Shown: piece after piece, positions 44,911 to 56,899 of the stretch
Layout of the letters: each line of letters begins with the position of its first letter
How positions within the stretch are numbered: the first letter of the stretch is position 1
From: Lepiota brunneoincarnata
Lineage: Eukaryota; Basidiomycota; Agaricomycetes; Agaricales; Agaricaceae
DNA: 64,000 bases
Reading direction: 5' to 3'
NCBI GenBank assembly: GCA_023014365.1
Contig: JAEBUN010000018.1
Span: 868,001-932,000 of the forward strand
The notes under the pieces: model-generated
What the model was told of the DNA's origin: nothing
The model's database searches: none
Seen by the model: the letters and a program-made list of their open reading frames with translations, nothing else
Translations under genes and position numbers: made by a program

Positions 44911-47413
44911 AATTGAAGATTGAAGTTGTCGAGGGAATCACACAAGGCATATAGGTCGTGACTTTCCATCATGGTCGTCGGTATCAGCGGTCTCGACCTG
45001 ATCGGGGGGATGGTCGAGCTGGTAGCGGGATGGCTTGGAATTTGTGAGGCTTTGATTGATCCTAAGATGCATCTTGATGTGTGGAAAGGACTGAGCCTGT
45101 TTCTTTCTGAGTGGACTGGTGAAATGTTGGCTGGAACTGCAGATAGCTTGTAATGGAGGGCATTTTACTAGTCGAGTATCTGGTTGGAAACAGTGACAAG
45201 GCTAGAGGTCCGACAACCTTGAATTGAGCATGGGAAGACTAGATCGTCGTTAATGCTATACCGTAGTGGGCGGGATGGAAGAGAATCCAGAGTTCGGCGA
45301 GGGGCTGGTCAGAGTCACGTGGTTATTTGGAACGGTGCATGACTTTCACAGAGAGAGAGAGAGAGAGAGAGAATTCTATATTTATATACCGTTACAAGCA
45401 AACTAGTGCTATGACACGGTGAACGTATAGTAAGAGGTCAGACTACTAATTACTACGTTCGCGCGGCTATATTATGCTACTGTAATGGTTCCGAAGGGTT
45501 TGTGAATGGGTATAGTGGAGTGTGGGGTGTTCTGATGCAGAGGTGTATGGAGGGTTGTCGCATGACTTTCACAGGTACGCCTCTCCTCTCCTCTCGTGTC
45601 TCGAACCAGGGCACCAAATTTACTCTATGCGCTGGGACATGGTGCATGAATCATGACTGGCGTGGTGTTGTCGAAGTGGGCCTATGAGCAGCGGGGGCTT
45701 TTTTGTGATAGGACCCCCAGGGGATTCGTTGCTTTTCATTAAAATTACGGAGGATGTTCGGCGTGCGTTCGTTTTTTCTCATCTCATGCTCCTCTCTTTG
45801 TATGACGGAACGATTACCTACTGTTTTGTAGCTGAACATACCGCCGTTGGAATGAACTACAACCAGCCCGGTCCACTACCTCAAATGGCCCTAACCAAAT
45901 ACTCCTTCAAATTCGACATACATGACCTTCCCTTCCACAAACGATGCCATCTAAGCCGACCATGCAGCATACTGGTGTAGGTATATCTCGTAGTTTCAGA
46001 TATCGTGACAGCGATAACAGCAAACGAATAGATAAAGGGCTATCTTAATGAGGAGCATGGTAGATGAAAATTGAAAGTGACCGGTTCCGTGGACTCGGTA
46101 TGGCTGTTTGAAAGGGCCGTGGAATGAGGGCACTATTGAAAAGTTCCCGCGCCGCCGCGAGGCCTCTCAGCTGACCCGTTTCTTCCCTGTGATACCGTCT
46201 AGGGTCCATCCATCTCCCTGGATTTCTCACTGGGCTTAACCCCCAGCTTCTTATTTCCCAGGCTACTACGGGTGATAGCTACCATCCATCTTTCACGATG
46301 TGAGTCGGCTATTTGCTATCAACACTACGTGGGACGCTCATCATCCTGCTGAGGCTAGCCAGATGTCCACTTGCAGTCGGCTCGGACCAAAGAGTGACTT
46401 GGTGTACACATGTAGCCGGTGCTTTTTCGGTGTGGAAGAATCGTTGATGCGGATCCCTCGCTCGCTCGCGGCAATATAAATATTTACCGCACATCGACTC
46501 CACTCCTCCCTCGATGGGTGGAGCCATGCCCTCCCCGGAGGACCTAGATGGCCACGCTGGACGATCACAACAAATGTCTTCGCCACTCCATTCGGAGTTC
46601 TGACTTCCGTAAGCTTTGGTGCTTAATTTAGCATTTCTGAGTATATCACCAGCTATTTTCGTTTCGTAGTGTTCAACTTGCCATTTCTTCACCAGCACTA
46701 CACCATTTGCAACTCTGGCACCGTTTCAGTTCATTTACACACGCCCTATCAAGAAATACGGAAGCACTCTCTTCAACGGAAAAGGCATTAGTTCCCGGAT
46801 TAAGGTTGCCATCAGCCCGGATGATTCGTGATAAGCCAGCGATATTCTCTGTCACCAATCCTCTTGCTCGTTTTTCATGCACTCTGACCCGAACCTGTGG
46901 CATAAATACACCCAGTGCCGCATTACCTACTACCGGGACCGATATCAAGGTCTATTTTATAACCCTCGCAGGCTGCTGACACCCGCCCCCTCATGGCCGT
47001 GGTCGGAATTTACCAGTGTATGGATTATGGGGGAGTCAGCAAGCCTTCTATTCATGTCTCGACGCGCATGATTTTTCTCCGACATCAAAGCTTGCCTTGT
47101 ATATGACATTTTTAGATCATCCTCACTTCAGTTGTTTCATCAACGCGTCCTGTTTGTGGGACCCAGTTCAAAGGAAACCAATACCGAATCCCTGATATCC
47201 TCATGCACCCATTGCTCGTGTACTCGACATGCCAATACGTCGAAAGAAATTGCTTCCATACAAGTCACTTACAATGGCTGCAATTTTCTCGCGAGGACAC
47301 CCGGAAATTGGTACAGACCCACCCTCTGTGTACTTCATGAATCCCTGGCTTGCGAGAAAAGCTTCTCAAGTCAGATACGAAACGGATCTAGAAATGGGAC
47401 GTCGAGAGACAGG
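44911..47413. other. Long intergenic region
   Basis: No recognised gene over 2.5 kb. It includes a (GA)n microsatellite at about 45349-45373. Open frames at 46309-46948 on the minus strand have no family resemblance and no clear splicing. Confidence 0.45.
45349..45373. repeat. (GA)n microsatellite
   Basis: About twelve uninterrupted GA units. Confidence 0.85.
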
Positions 47414-47419
47414 TATAAA
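47414..47419 (+). promoter_or_regulatory. TATA box of the laccase-like gene
   Basis: TATAAA, 85 bases before the ATG at 47505, in a stretch without competing ATG in a long frame. Confidence 0.5.
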
Positions 47420-47504
47420 GGATACAGGGGGAGACACACTGGGATTTCTTTGCCTCGGTTGTACCTACCGATCAAGCCTCTAAGTGTTCATACCTCAGCT
47501 TCTC

Positions 47505-49744
47505 ATGCAGAGTTTTCTATTTCTTTTCGCCTTAGTCCAGGCGACGGTCGGTGCCACTATTGAGGCCGTCCAAACCGTCACCTTGACTGTTCAGAATCGA
47601 CAGCTCGCCCCCGATGGATTCTCCAGGAGTATGTTTCTTACTCCGTACACCTTTATTGTGGTACTGAGCGGGTGGGATTCTAGGCACTATTGTCGCAAAT
47701 GGGGCATACCCCAACCCGCCGATCCTGGCCTTCAAGGGTCAGACTCTCAGGGTCGTCATGAATAACCGTTTGGTAGATTTGTTTTGCCAGAATATTGTAC
47801 AACCTTCGAAAGCACTTATGCTTGGTTGGTATATAGACTGACACCACTATGCGTCGTTCTACGGCTCTCAACCTCGACGGTATCTTCTTCAACACTGCTA
47901 ACATCTTCATGGAAGGCGAGCCATTCGTCAACGCTTGCCCCGTTGGTCCGGGTTCCTCTTTCACATATGAGGCCAATCTCGACCATGGTGGTACTTTCTG
48001 GTATCACTCTGAACTGAGCGTCCAATATCTTGATGTGGGTACCTCCATAGTTTTAACCGTGGCAGAGTATCATTGACAATCCCAACCAGGGGTTCCGTGG
48101 GCCGCTGATAGTCTATGACCCGTTTGACCCGCAAAGGAATCTCTACGATGTCGACGACGTCAGCACTGTCAGTATCCATTCATTGAAGTTGCCTTGGTCG
48201 ATGCTCAACCTGTTAATCAGATCATACAAGTCGGTGAATGGTATCATACCCCGACGGTTGCTCTCCTTGCTAGCTATGTTGCAACCGGCGGCATCCCAGT
48301 CTCTGATGCGGGTACTGTCAACGGTCGCGGTCGCTTCAACGGCGGACCTGCTGTTCCTTGGTCTGTCATCAACGTCGTAAGGGGCAAGCGCTACCGCTTC
48401 CGTATCATTAACGAGTCCGCTCGTGATGTCTTCACCGTCTCTTTTGATAACCACGATATGAGTAAGTGGTCATTTCTTTGAGTGTGTGGCGACGCTTGGC
48501 GCTCAGATGAGCATGAATAGCCATCATTGAGGCGGATGGCCAGGCTACTCAACCTCATACCGTCAAGAAGATTGAAATCCTCGCTGGTCAGCGCTACTCT
48601 GTTGTTGTACGTATCATTACCGCAGGTCTGGGTAGAATCAATAGTGATATCGTTTACCAGGTTAATGCCAACCAACCCATTGCTAACTACTGGTTCAATG
48701 CTCCCTTCGTTGGTGGTAATGCCGCCGGGAACCCTAACCGTCAGTTTATCTCTGCGGGACATCATAAGATAGGACTCTAACCTTGTTGCAGAGAATGGCA
48801 CTTTATCTCGCGGTATCCTCCGCTATTTCGGCGCCCCTAATGCTGACCCGAGAACCCCGATGACCCTCGGTCCTGATGACGGCGCCCTTGTTGAAGCTGA
48901 CCTTCGTCCTCTCGTTCCCACCAAGGTTGAGAACCCTGATATCCGGCTCAACTTTACCATTTCTGCTGTACGTGCAATATTTTTTGTACATATTTGGTAT
49001 ATGTTAAGACAAGGTGTCTTTCCGTAGACTGCCGGCAAGGCTCAATTCAATCTCAACGGTATCTCCTACGTCCCGCCCAAGGACCCCACCCTCGATCAGG
49101 TCCTTGAGGGAAAGACCCAATTCAACACTACCGAGAACACCTTTGTCCTTCCTTCGAACAAAGTCGTCGAGATTGCCTTCCCAGCTGCTGGGGGTGTTCA
49201 TCCATTCCATATGCACGGCGTAAGTGACGAATCTCTAGTTTTTTTTTACGGAAAAATGAGTCGTTGATGGTACTATCCCAACAGATGGTTTTCCAACTTG
49301 TCAAATCTATGAGCTCCAATGTGACGAACCTTATTAACCCAATTAGCCGCGACGTGAGTATCTCTCCATTTTCACCCTGAATTACCTTTGGACACTTGAA
49401 CCATGACACAGACTGCCGGTGCCGGAGGCTCAGGTACCACCATCCGCTTCAGAACGAACAAGGCCGGTGAGTTTACACGGTTGATATCCAAGTTCGTTTG
49501 GGTGAATATTTGAATGAACTGTGTGATCAGGACCATTCATGTACCACTGCCATATCTTTTGGCACAAGTTTGCTGGTCTCGCTTCGGTCCAGATGGTTGA
49601 TCCCGCCGCGACCAGACAGGGCGTTCATCCTAATGCTGCCTGGCAGAATCTCTGCCCTGCGTAAGTGCTCGCAAAACATCTAATGTCTTGATATGGGAAG
49701 TGACGATATACAGGTACAATGCCCTCCCTCCTGATCAGCAGTGA
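47505..49744 (+). CDS. Laccase-like multicopper oxidase with incomplete trinuclear copper site
   Basis: Thirteen exons (47505-47628, 47684-47772, 47837-48034, 48090-48167, 48221-48461, 48521-48606, 48661-48739, 48792-48967, 49028-49219, 49285-49353, 49412-49466, 49531-49660, 49714-49744), all GT-AG, give one frame of 515 residues, the usual laccase length. A signal peptide (MQSFLFLFALVQATVGA) precedes three cupredoxin domains; the end LCPAYNALPPDQQ is laccase-like. Copper motifs: L1, normally HWHG, reads STALNLDGIF, so both His are gone. L2 reads GTFWYHSELSVQYLDGFRGP, so the first His is kept and the second is Glu. L3 reads HPFHMHG with all three ligands present. L4 reads HCHIFWHKFAG with Cys and three His present. 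The type-1 copper site is therefore complete (axial position Leu), while three of eight type-2/3 ligands are lost. Four-electron reduction of oxygen is not expected. Secreted; role unknown. Confidence 0.92.
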
Positions 49745-52700
49745 TTCACGGGCTGTTGTCGGACCTGGCTAGGTATTTGAAGGTTGTGTATGATTGTGTT
49801 TTTGGCTTCGGAGTCTGATTAAGTGTATTTTATATAAATTTGAGAGACGAACATGTTTCTGTTGGATGTGGTGATTCCGTGTCATTACAAAACGAGGTTA
49901 TCTTTCAGTGCATACAGATGGGGTGGGGCTGAAAAGCTATGATGAGGACGGGTAAAATATGTTGCTGTTTTCATTCAACTTGGAGCGTGAGAAGGATCGT
50001 TGATGATTCCGGCAACTTTCATGAAAGAACCGTTGCATCCCGTTTGCCACACACCCCACCCCGGCAACAGCTGCCTGTGAGCCACAAAGTGCTCCCCGAG
50101 AGCATTCTAATAAACAAAGTTGAGGAACTAAGGAACAACAATAAGCAATCCTACAGCAGAATCTCCAGACTCCACCCAACCGACTTACTCTACATGCCGA
50201 CGCCGGAGGTATTAATACAGCACGAGAGCCCTATGTGAAATCAAACGTGTGACATCTCCTTCAACACTACCTTATAACAAGACATAATGGGATGCCGTCA
50301 CTCTACACGAGGGGTTCGATACGACATCCTCTGGACCTGAATTTACGTTTGTGGGTCCAATCTGTTTTGAATGAACTCGATCAAATTCTGGGACAAGCAC
50401 GGAACGCTCCAGGGCAAGAACATGAGACAGCGACCGGAGCAAGTGACCATCTGAAATGGTTCGAGATCTCAGATATGGGGCAGATACTTGCCGGTCCTAC
50501 GTTCGTATATAAGAGAGTGGGGATTGAAGGAAGATGTCATGAGCTGCAGCATGCACCAAGAGTAACCGACATCAGCGAGATCGAGGTCCTCAAGATGTGA
50601 CAGCCACAATGAGACCAGATGTTTCTCAAAACCCAAGATCCTGCAAAGACAGGGATGAGGGAGCCAATGGCTCGAAATGATACTCAGATTACAGAATGTA
50701 GTGGGAGATAATCATGGTGGGTGTGTATACGTCTAAACGGTCGCCCGCGTTCCCACCCGGGTGCTTGAAATTTTGAACTGCAGCGTTGTCTTCCCCCCTT
50801 GAGAACCGCCATAAGTGCCTGAGGGGTAGTAACAAACGATGGAAATGATACGTATATATATATCATTACTCCTGGGTCAATTTGCCTCTACAACCCCAGA
50901 GCGGTAACAACATGGAGTGCAAGCATTATATAATGCCAAGTGGGGTTGTGCATGGATCACGCCGGCAACTGTAGGGTGCATGAGCAATCTTGGAGCCAGA
51001 TCAACTGAGCAGGTTCAACCGGAACGGACTTACAGGCCAAAATTTTTGCCACTGACAAGGCAACACGAAAGACCTGCTTCGCCTGGTAGTCAAAATATGA
51101 GGTTCTCATACTCTATTCAATATCAATGAATGAGCTTACAGGGGCTTGGAAAACCGGCAATCTAAAGAGAATCAGTATAACATTTGGAAGTTTCTGGGTC
51201 TGGATTTACGGTTGGATCAAAACCTGATGCAAGTCAGCAAAGGGTTAAGAGTCTTGTATGGCGTTGGCGAGGTGAACTTACAAATATCACCTTCGCCCCC
51301 GGCTTGGACAAGGACGCCTTGTGCAGAGAGGAGGAAAATAAAAGCGTAGAAGGGCTTGTACATTGCAGCTGTGTTGTGGTGCTTCTGCAGACGATGATAT
51401 CCTATGTCCTTATATACGATGCACCTGGGCCCAATTCCTTGAGAATCATGGAGGTCATGCCACGCAGCAGCGCTCCCCAGCGCTGCGATCTATCAGGATG
51501 CTGCCATATAATTTAGAGCAAGTCCCTAGAAACCTCACGCCACACGGATGACATGACATTCCTCAATCGTCGGAGACAGGCAGAGCGTCAGTCGAAATGT
51601 ATGTGCACACCTTATCAAGGACGACTCACGAGGGCTAGGTGCCGGGTGGGGGCAGGCGGCATCCCGATTGATCCGCCTGGTCATAGTCGCAGATGGACTG
51701 GCCAACTATCTTTGAGTATGGACATCATTCGCAACCCTCCCTTAGCACCCCAAGGAAGGACGAAACGTACTCTGGACATAATTTCGCTCGCTCCGACCCA
51801 ATCAAATTTTATGACAGGCCTGAAATGTTGCGGCGCAATTCTACGGGACAACAACGGGGTAGGTGACTCACCGCAGGCAGCTGGCATGAGCATGATACAT
51901 CTCGGGCGCAAAAATGTGACTGACAATGTGAAGGACAAGATGCCACGAGCAGTGAAGTTGCTAAGCCTAGCAAAATGGCTGTGCGAAACAGGTCGCGGCT
52001 GTTAAGTCCCAGCTTTGAGGCGTAGCATCGTTATTAGTAACTATAATTCGAGCCACAGTGAGGCTTGAAAACCGTATTGAGAGCAGAGGAATACCAGGTG
52101 AGGAAGCGAGTACTATACTTAGCAGAGGGAGCCAATTCTGCCTGCTTCGGCGCTCGCGCTCAGTTGTCACCATGGCCAGACGAGATGCTGATAAATCGGT
52201 GCACGTGACCATTCCTCCTGATCCAGTCTCCCTCGCAATTCATAGGAAGTACGAAATCAAAGCTCAACAGGTTCCAAGGTCAGGTCACAATGCACAGGAC
52301 TTACACTGCAAAGCTCACAACACATTTGTAACACAGGCGAAAGTGGACGCGACAGAGACCGGCTGCTAGGGAGCATCTAGCCCCAAATTCCTCTATGCGT
52401 TGCCAACGATTCCGAAGTGAACAAACCAACGGTTAAAGACGTTGGGCGTCCCTCTACCTCACCGACCTCCTGTCTGACTGTTCTGAGACCTATTTTGATG
52501 GTAGCTATGACAAAATCTCGATGTTTCACTGTGTCGAAGACAGGGCCTCTGCTGAACTTTGCAACAGCGTCTAAAACAGAATCACGGAAATCGGCAATGA
52601 CAACCTCCTCCAATCCTGCTCCAATTCCCATCCGTTCTCCCACCACGACCCTCACCAGAACGTTTTCCCTTTCCTCTCCCATTTCGCTAGCTCTAACCCA

Positions 52701-53089
52701 TGCTGACTTCTTGGGGACCGCAAAAAGACGGCGTTGCACAACTCGAGCGCTATTTCGCGGGATTAGGCGATCAAGGTGTTCATTGGCAGGTGTCCATCCC
52801 TGGCACGTACGCATCCATATCATGGATATAAAACACCATATCACTCATTCATTATCATCATACCCCGCGACGCCCAGGTCACTCTGACCGAGGCGCGGTG
52901 TCAATACCTCCTCCCAGCTACCTCCTAAATTCCCGGATAATTCTGGAGCAAGTGCAGGTGAAGAAAGCGTCCCATCCCTCCACATCAGTCCCAAAGGCTT
53001 AGATAGGTAGAAAAAGGGTGCAAATAAGGATGCGAGGAGCTCGAACCAGATTTCCGGAGTACATGGGGGTAAGAATGGTAATCTGAGTT
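49745..53089. other. Long region without a supported gene
   Basis: Frames of 60-156 codons occur on both strands but none resembles a known family. At 52377-52887 both strands are open for about 155 codons over the same DNA, and I cannot tell which, if any, is coding. No clear repeat ends are visible. Confidence 0.4.
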
Positions 53090-53923
53090 TCATGCGTCAA
53101 TGGCATCGTAACGCTCAAAGACATTGAGATCACGCATGAACCCTTTAAACTCGCCAATATTTGGCACTTGCCGCACCAAAGCGAAGCCGTTTTTCAAGAA
53201 GACCTTATCACTAGCCTCGTTTCCTCCGTAAACCTCGCCAACAAAATGTTGCGATCCCAAAAGTGGCTTGGCAACGTCGTTGATCAGTGTATCGAGAGCG
53301 TCGGTCATAATGCCCCTTCCGTGGTGGCTAGGCACGACCCAATCTGCAGGGACCGATGAACCAGAATCAAATCACCGTACACGAGCTCAAGAAATGGAAG
53401 GTACCTCCGAAAACCCATATAATATCTCGGTTTCCAGCTGGTAAAGCCAGGTTGGTCTCGCTATCGTGTTTTGCATTTTCGAGCCAGATTTTTGAGCTTC
53501 TGGTTATTCCGATATCACCCAAGAAAAGTTCGCTGCCGTCTTCCTGAATTTCTCGCAGGAACCTGACGGGGCTATGGGTCAAAATGATGGGTCCGCCTCT
53601 CTCAACCGCATCAATCAACTCTTTCAGGCTCAAGTCACACTGGGACTTGATTTTGTTGATCCATGTCTGAGCGTGTTCTGGTGTATCAGATTCAACTAGT
53701 GAAATTATATAGCACGACGAGATCAGGCGGTCTTACCAGTCAAGTACGGGTACGGGCAACCGCCCAGCCACACATGGATGCGTTCGTCGTTCAGAGGCGG
53801 CAAAACGTGAGGCACATCACTTTGACGTGGGGGTGTCATGATGATACTGGGATGTTTCCGCAATCGAAGGAAAGGTTCCTTGGTTTGTGGATTGATCTCT
53901 AGCGGTCCAAGACGATTGGTCAT
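53090..53923 (-). CDS. GNAT-family N-acetyltransferase
   Basis: Exons 53923-53737, 53695-53405 and 53343-53090 join in phase with GT-AG introns to give 243 residues. After an N-terminal segment (PLEINPQTKEPFLRLRKHPS) come NDERIHVWLGGCPYPY, TWINKIKSQCD, LFLGDIGI and the acetyl-CoA loop region VVPSHHGRGIMTDALDTLIN. This follows the Q/RxxGxG/A pattern as HHGRGIM. The C-terminus is NEASDKVFLKNGFALVRQVP, typical of the RimJ/RimL-like group. It would transfer an acetyl group from acetyl-CoA to an amine; the substrate is unknown. No lesion is seen. The nearest neighbours are unrelated. Confidence 0.82.
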
Positions 53924-54667
53924 TCTGTCGGTTCAGCGAGGTCAATGTGGCACTGAGTAGCTACTTATACTTGTGCATCGAGCGCCGATATCTCAGGTTT
54001 TCAATAGGTTGAAAGGTCTGAATGACTCAGCGGCCAGTCAGACGGGCGAAGAAGACCGTTGGTATGTCGATTAGCGATGTCAGATCCATCACCGCTGGAG
54101 CAGATGCCCACGGGCACATATGCATGTTAGAGATTCGAGAAAGCATGGACAGAGAGGAACAGCCAGAGTGCCAGTTGGGCTGATGACGAGGATGGGGTAT
54201 ACATATGTACACCACTGCTCCCTAGCCGTTCAGAAAGAATATGACACGATCAACGGACCGACCCACGACTGGCATCATGTTGACAAAGTGGGAATAGATC
54301 CCTTGCTAATAATATGGCTTATCGGTGACCTTTGGCCGCGCATTTTGGGCGGGTGCTGATAAGTGCCGATGCTTGGGAAGCGGGAGGCCTGATATTGGGA
54401 GCTGAGCCTGTGAACCTGTCATAGAATTGGCAGCCCATATGGAACGTTGGAGGGGGAGTGATCGAGGTCGGTAGTCCAATCACGAATCATCATTTCCGAG
54501 ATTGTCAAGGCACGAAAGCTGCCTGGTACAGGGAGAACCAAGGAGACAAGTTTCCGGTAAATATGGTCCAAGGAAAGTGTGATACTCGCGCCCTATTCAC
54601 GAAAACCGGCTTTATAACACTCCGTGCATCAATGGAACGACCGTGGGGTGCCTCAGCCATATCATGG
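53924..54667. other. Intergenic region
   Basis: No gene is recognised. It separates the divergently placed acetyltransferase and the decayed F-box copy G. Confidence 0.5.
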
Positions 54668-55875
54668 AACCTGCCACGATGCCACTCACTCGTGATGTTT
54701 GGCATGAAGTGCTTGAGTATTTTCGGTACGAGTTCATAAACGATTTGAAAGATGGATATGGGGGGCGGGGACGGACATTCTCAGCATAGCGCTCCTTTCC
54801 CATCATTGACGTGCATCGCACTGGACATACTTCGAATGGGGATGACACTGTTAGAGCCTGTGGTACAGGTTACCAATTCCCCTGATCTTCTCCGGAAAAT
54901 ACATACCTTGAGGCGGTTGGAATTGGTGATGACTGGGGTGTGGAGCGACATTTGGTGAGTTCTCCACCTTGTCTTGGTGTTATCCATACTTAATCGTGAC
55001 CATCTGCGGGAGCTGCAAAAACCGATTGAAGGCTTGACAGTACACTCTCATGCACAAGAATATCTGGCTCGGGTACAAGTTTTCTGCATCAATGCCCAAA
55101 CATTCCAAGCGGAAACGCATCTACTATAGCTTATTCTTGCAAGGTGTTTCGGCTGTAACAGATTTCTCCTTCCTAATCTGCGGACGCTCAAACTAAACTT
55201 GATGGTGGAGTATATCCCTTTGCATCTGGCCGTTGATCTAATCCCAATGGGCCAATCCTCTCCCTCCAATAACAACCCTCTCGATATCCCGCGGCTGGCG
55301 CAATGCTGGTGAAAGCCCGTTACCGTAGTGCATGCTCACAAGAAAGAATGATCTCAAGACTCACAAGTTCACGTCGAAATGAGTGATTCCCGTTGTCTTG
55401 TTCGTAAGAGGAAAGGGATATATGTATCGATACAAGAAGGTAATACGAATGATGGTAGAAGGAAAAGAGAGAGAGATTAGATTACGCAAGCATTCGACCA
55501 TCTATATCTCTGGCATTGTTAGTACACGTGATGTAAGTACCATACTTACAGCTGGTGTATATGTTACTCGAACTGCTTAAGTGCCATGGGTGTTGGTTGA
55601 AGAGGATCCACCAGATATCCTCACCCCATGTCCCTCAACGACTTAAGGTATTTGTCATCTAAACCATAGGAGTGATCACGCACAGTGGGAGAGCTTGGTT
55701 CCCCATTCTCAGATCCTGAAGCAGCTTCCTCTCTGACTAGCAGTCAGATTTATCTCGGAATGGAGCATCCCCAGTCCATGACTCCACTCTGGAAATACTC
55801 GATCTCACAGGAGAGCTGACGACTTGGATAACTTCCTATCAAATCCACTTACATCGTCCTCTCTCCAGTTTTCAT
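54668..55875 (+). pseudogene. F-box-like/LRR protein, dispersed copy G, decayed
   Basis: The start ATGCCACTCACTCGTGATGT with TTTGGCATGAAGTGCTTGAG matches the array copies 40-50 kb away. Exon 1 is interrupted by indels (54750-54790), the GTGAG donor remains near 54956, and exon 2 begins near 55020. Exon 2 includes LPNLRRL-like text near 55160-55195. Between about 55313 and 55567 an unrelated stretch of about 255 bp replaces the expected sequence. After it the family resumes (AAGTGCCATGGGTGTTGGTT near 55578, then TCAGATCCTGAAGC at 55710) and ends near 55875. Many stops; clearly not functional. Confidence 0.7.
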
Positions 55876-56084
55876 TGCAGAGGAATGACCAAGCCTTATT
55901 CTCGTATCAATTGGATGGTGGTTTAAACACTCATCGGCATTCCATTTAAGTGTGAAGGCTTGAAGGGCAAACCAATGAGTTGACCAGACTTGGAGCACCA
56001 AGCATTTTTTAGTAACCCTCCAGGATAACAGAGGAGAAATCAAGCCCATCATTGCACTCAGGAGGAAGAGTAGGCTTTCTCTAT

Positions 56085-56280
56085 TTACAAACATATGAAG
56101 CTGCAAATGGAATGGGAGGTTGTCAAAATGGCAATGCTCTGGCGCTCTGAGATCTTTGATCCAAAATTGGTTCCAGGTTCATCAAGGTTCATTCCAGGTT
56201 CACCACAGTATGAGAGGTGGCAAGTGGTGGCCACTACATGAGTAGCCACTCGTCCACCTTCATCCCCTGATTGACAGCTG
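56085..56280. repeat. Dispersed repeat, CpG-depleted copy
   Basis: Partner of 44670-44910. Its GGTTC runs and flanks read CA or TG where the partner has CG. Confidence 0.6.
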
Positions 56281-56446
56281 ATCGTATGTTCCCATTTTGG
56301 TCTTTTCTAGATCCGAGAGAACTTACATTCTCTCACAGATGATGATCATGCGGTACCTATGCATCCTTCAAGTACACTGCAACATTGCAGTATGCCATTC
56401 CCAACAATCTGCACCCCCTTCTGTTGCACATTGGCAAAAAAGTGGG

Positions 56447-56758
56447 TCATGGTGCAGGCAAGTCTGTTGAGACAACAGCCAGTTCTCCATATTCTTTGAG
56501 AAACAGGATAAAGACTTGCTCTTTATTTACACCCAGGTCACCACACCCCCCAAATCTATCATTGTAACAATTGTAAATGACCTGTCCTATGCCCAGATGA
56601 CGAAGTACAGCAGTGCACATGATGCAGGGTTCAGTTGTGAAATAGAGAATGGTGGTGGAGGAGAGAGCATAGGGTGTTATTTTTGGAGTGAGGGTCTTGT
56701 CGGCAATGATAGCATTGATAGCTTCCAGCTCTGCATGTTGTGTTACCTGTGGAACCAT
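56447..56758 (-). pseudogene. tRNA adenosine deaminase (Tad2/ADAT2-like) fragment
   Basis: The minus frame encodes VTQHAELEAINAI, then LYFTTEPCIMCTAVLRHLGI and YNDRFGGCGDLGVNK. HAE and PCxxC are the zinc and proton-shuttle motifs of the cytidine/deoxycytidylate deaminase fold. FGGCG with the neighbouring LGVNK is characteristic of the tRNA-specific adenosine deaminase that makes inosine at position 34. A splice-acceptor-like TTCCACAG precedes the block. The N-terminal exons (VPVGxV region) are not found upstream, and the C-terminus diverges. One residue is missing in the GGCGSVLGVNK-type loop. It is therefore probably a partial duplicate, lying in CpG-poor DNA next to retroelements; the functional gene should be elsewhere. 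Confidence 0.65.
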
Positions 56759-56899
56759 GGGAATGCATTTTATACATCAGCAGGGCATCTGGCGAGGCAT
56801 GAGCCAGATGCTGAATCTTGCACAAGGATGGACACATACAGTGCTTCTTGATCTTTTACCATCACCACTGGCCATGGGAGGGGGTGAAGTTGGGTGAAA

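Noticed and set aside
49285..49300. Met in place of the last His of the L3 motif (HPFHMHG then Met) as another lost copper ligand
   Set aside because: In the laccase L3 motif the ligands are the first, second and third His; the final His after Gly is not a copper ligand, so it was not counted.
38977..49744. Secondary-metabolite cluster (monooxygenase, laccase-like, P450)
   Set aside because: No core synthase is present, the P450 pieces are dead fragments 38 kb away, and the genes are separated by long spacers.
52377..52887. Opposed frames of about 155 codons on both strands
   Set aside because: No homology, no clear start context or introns. Each is the mirror of the other, so I could not support either as a gene.
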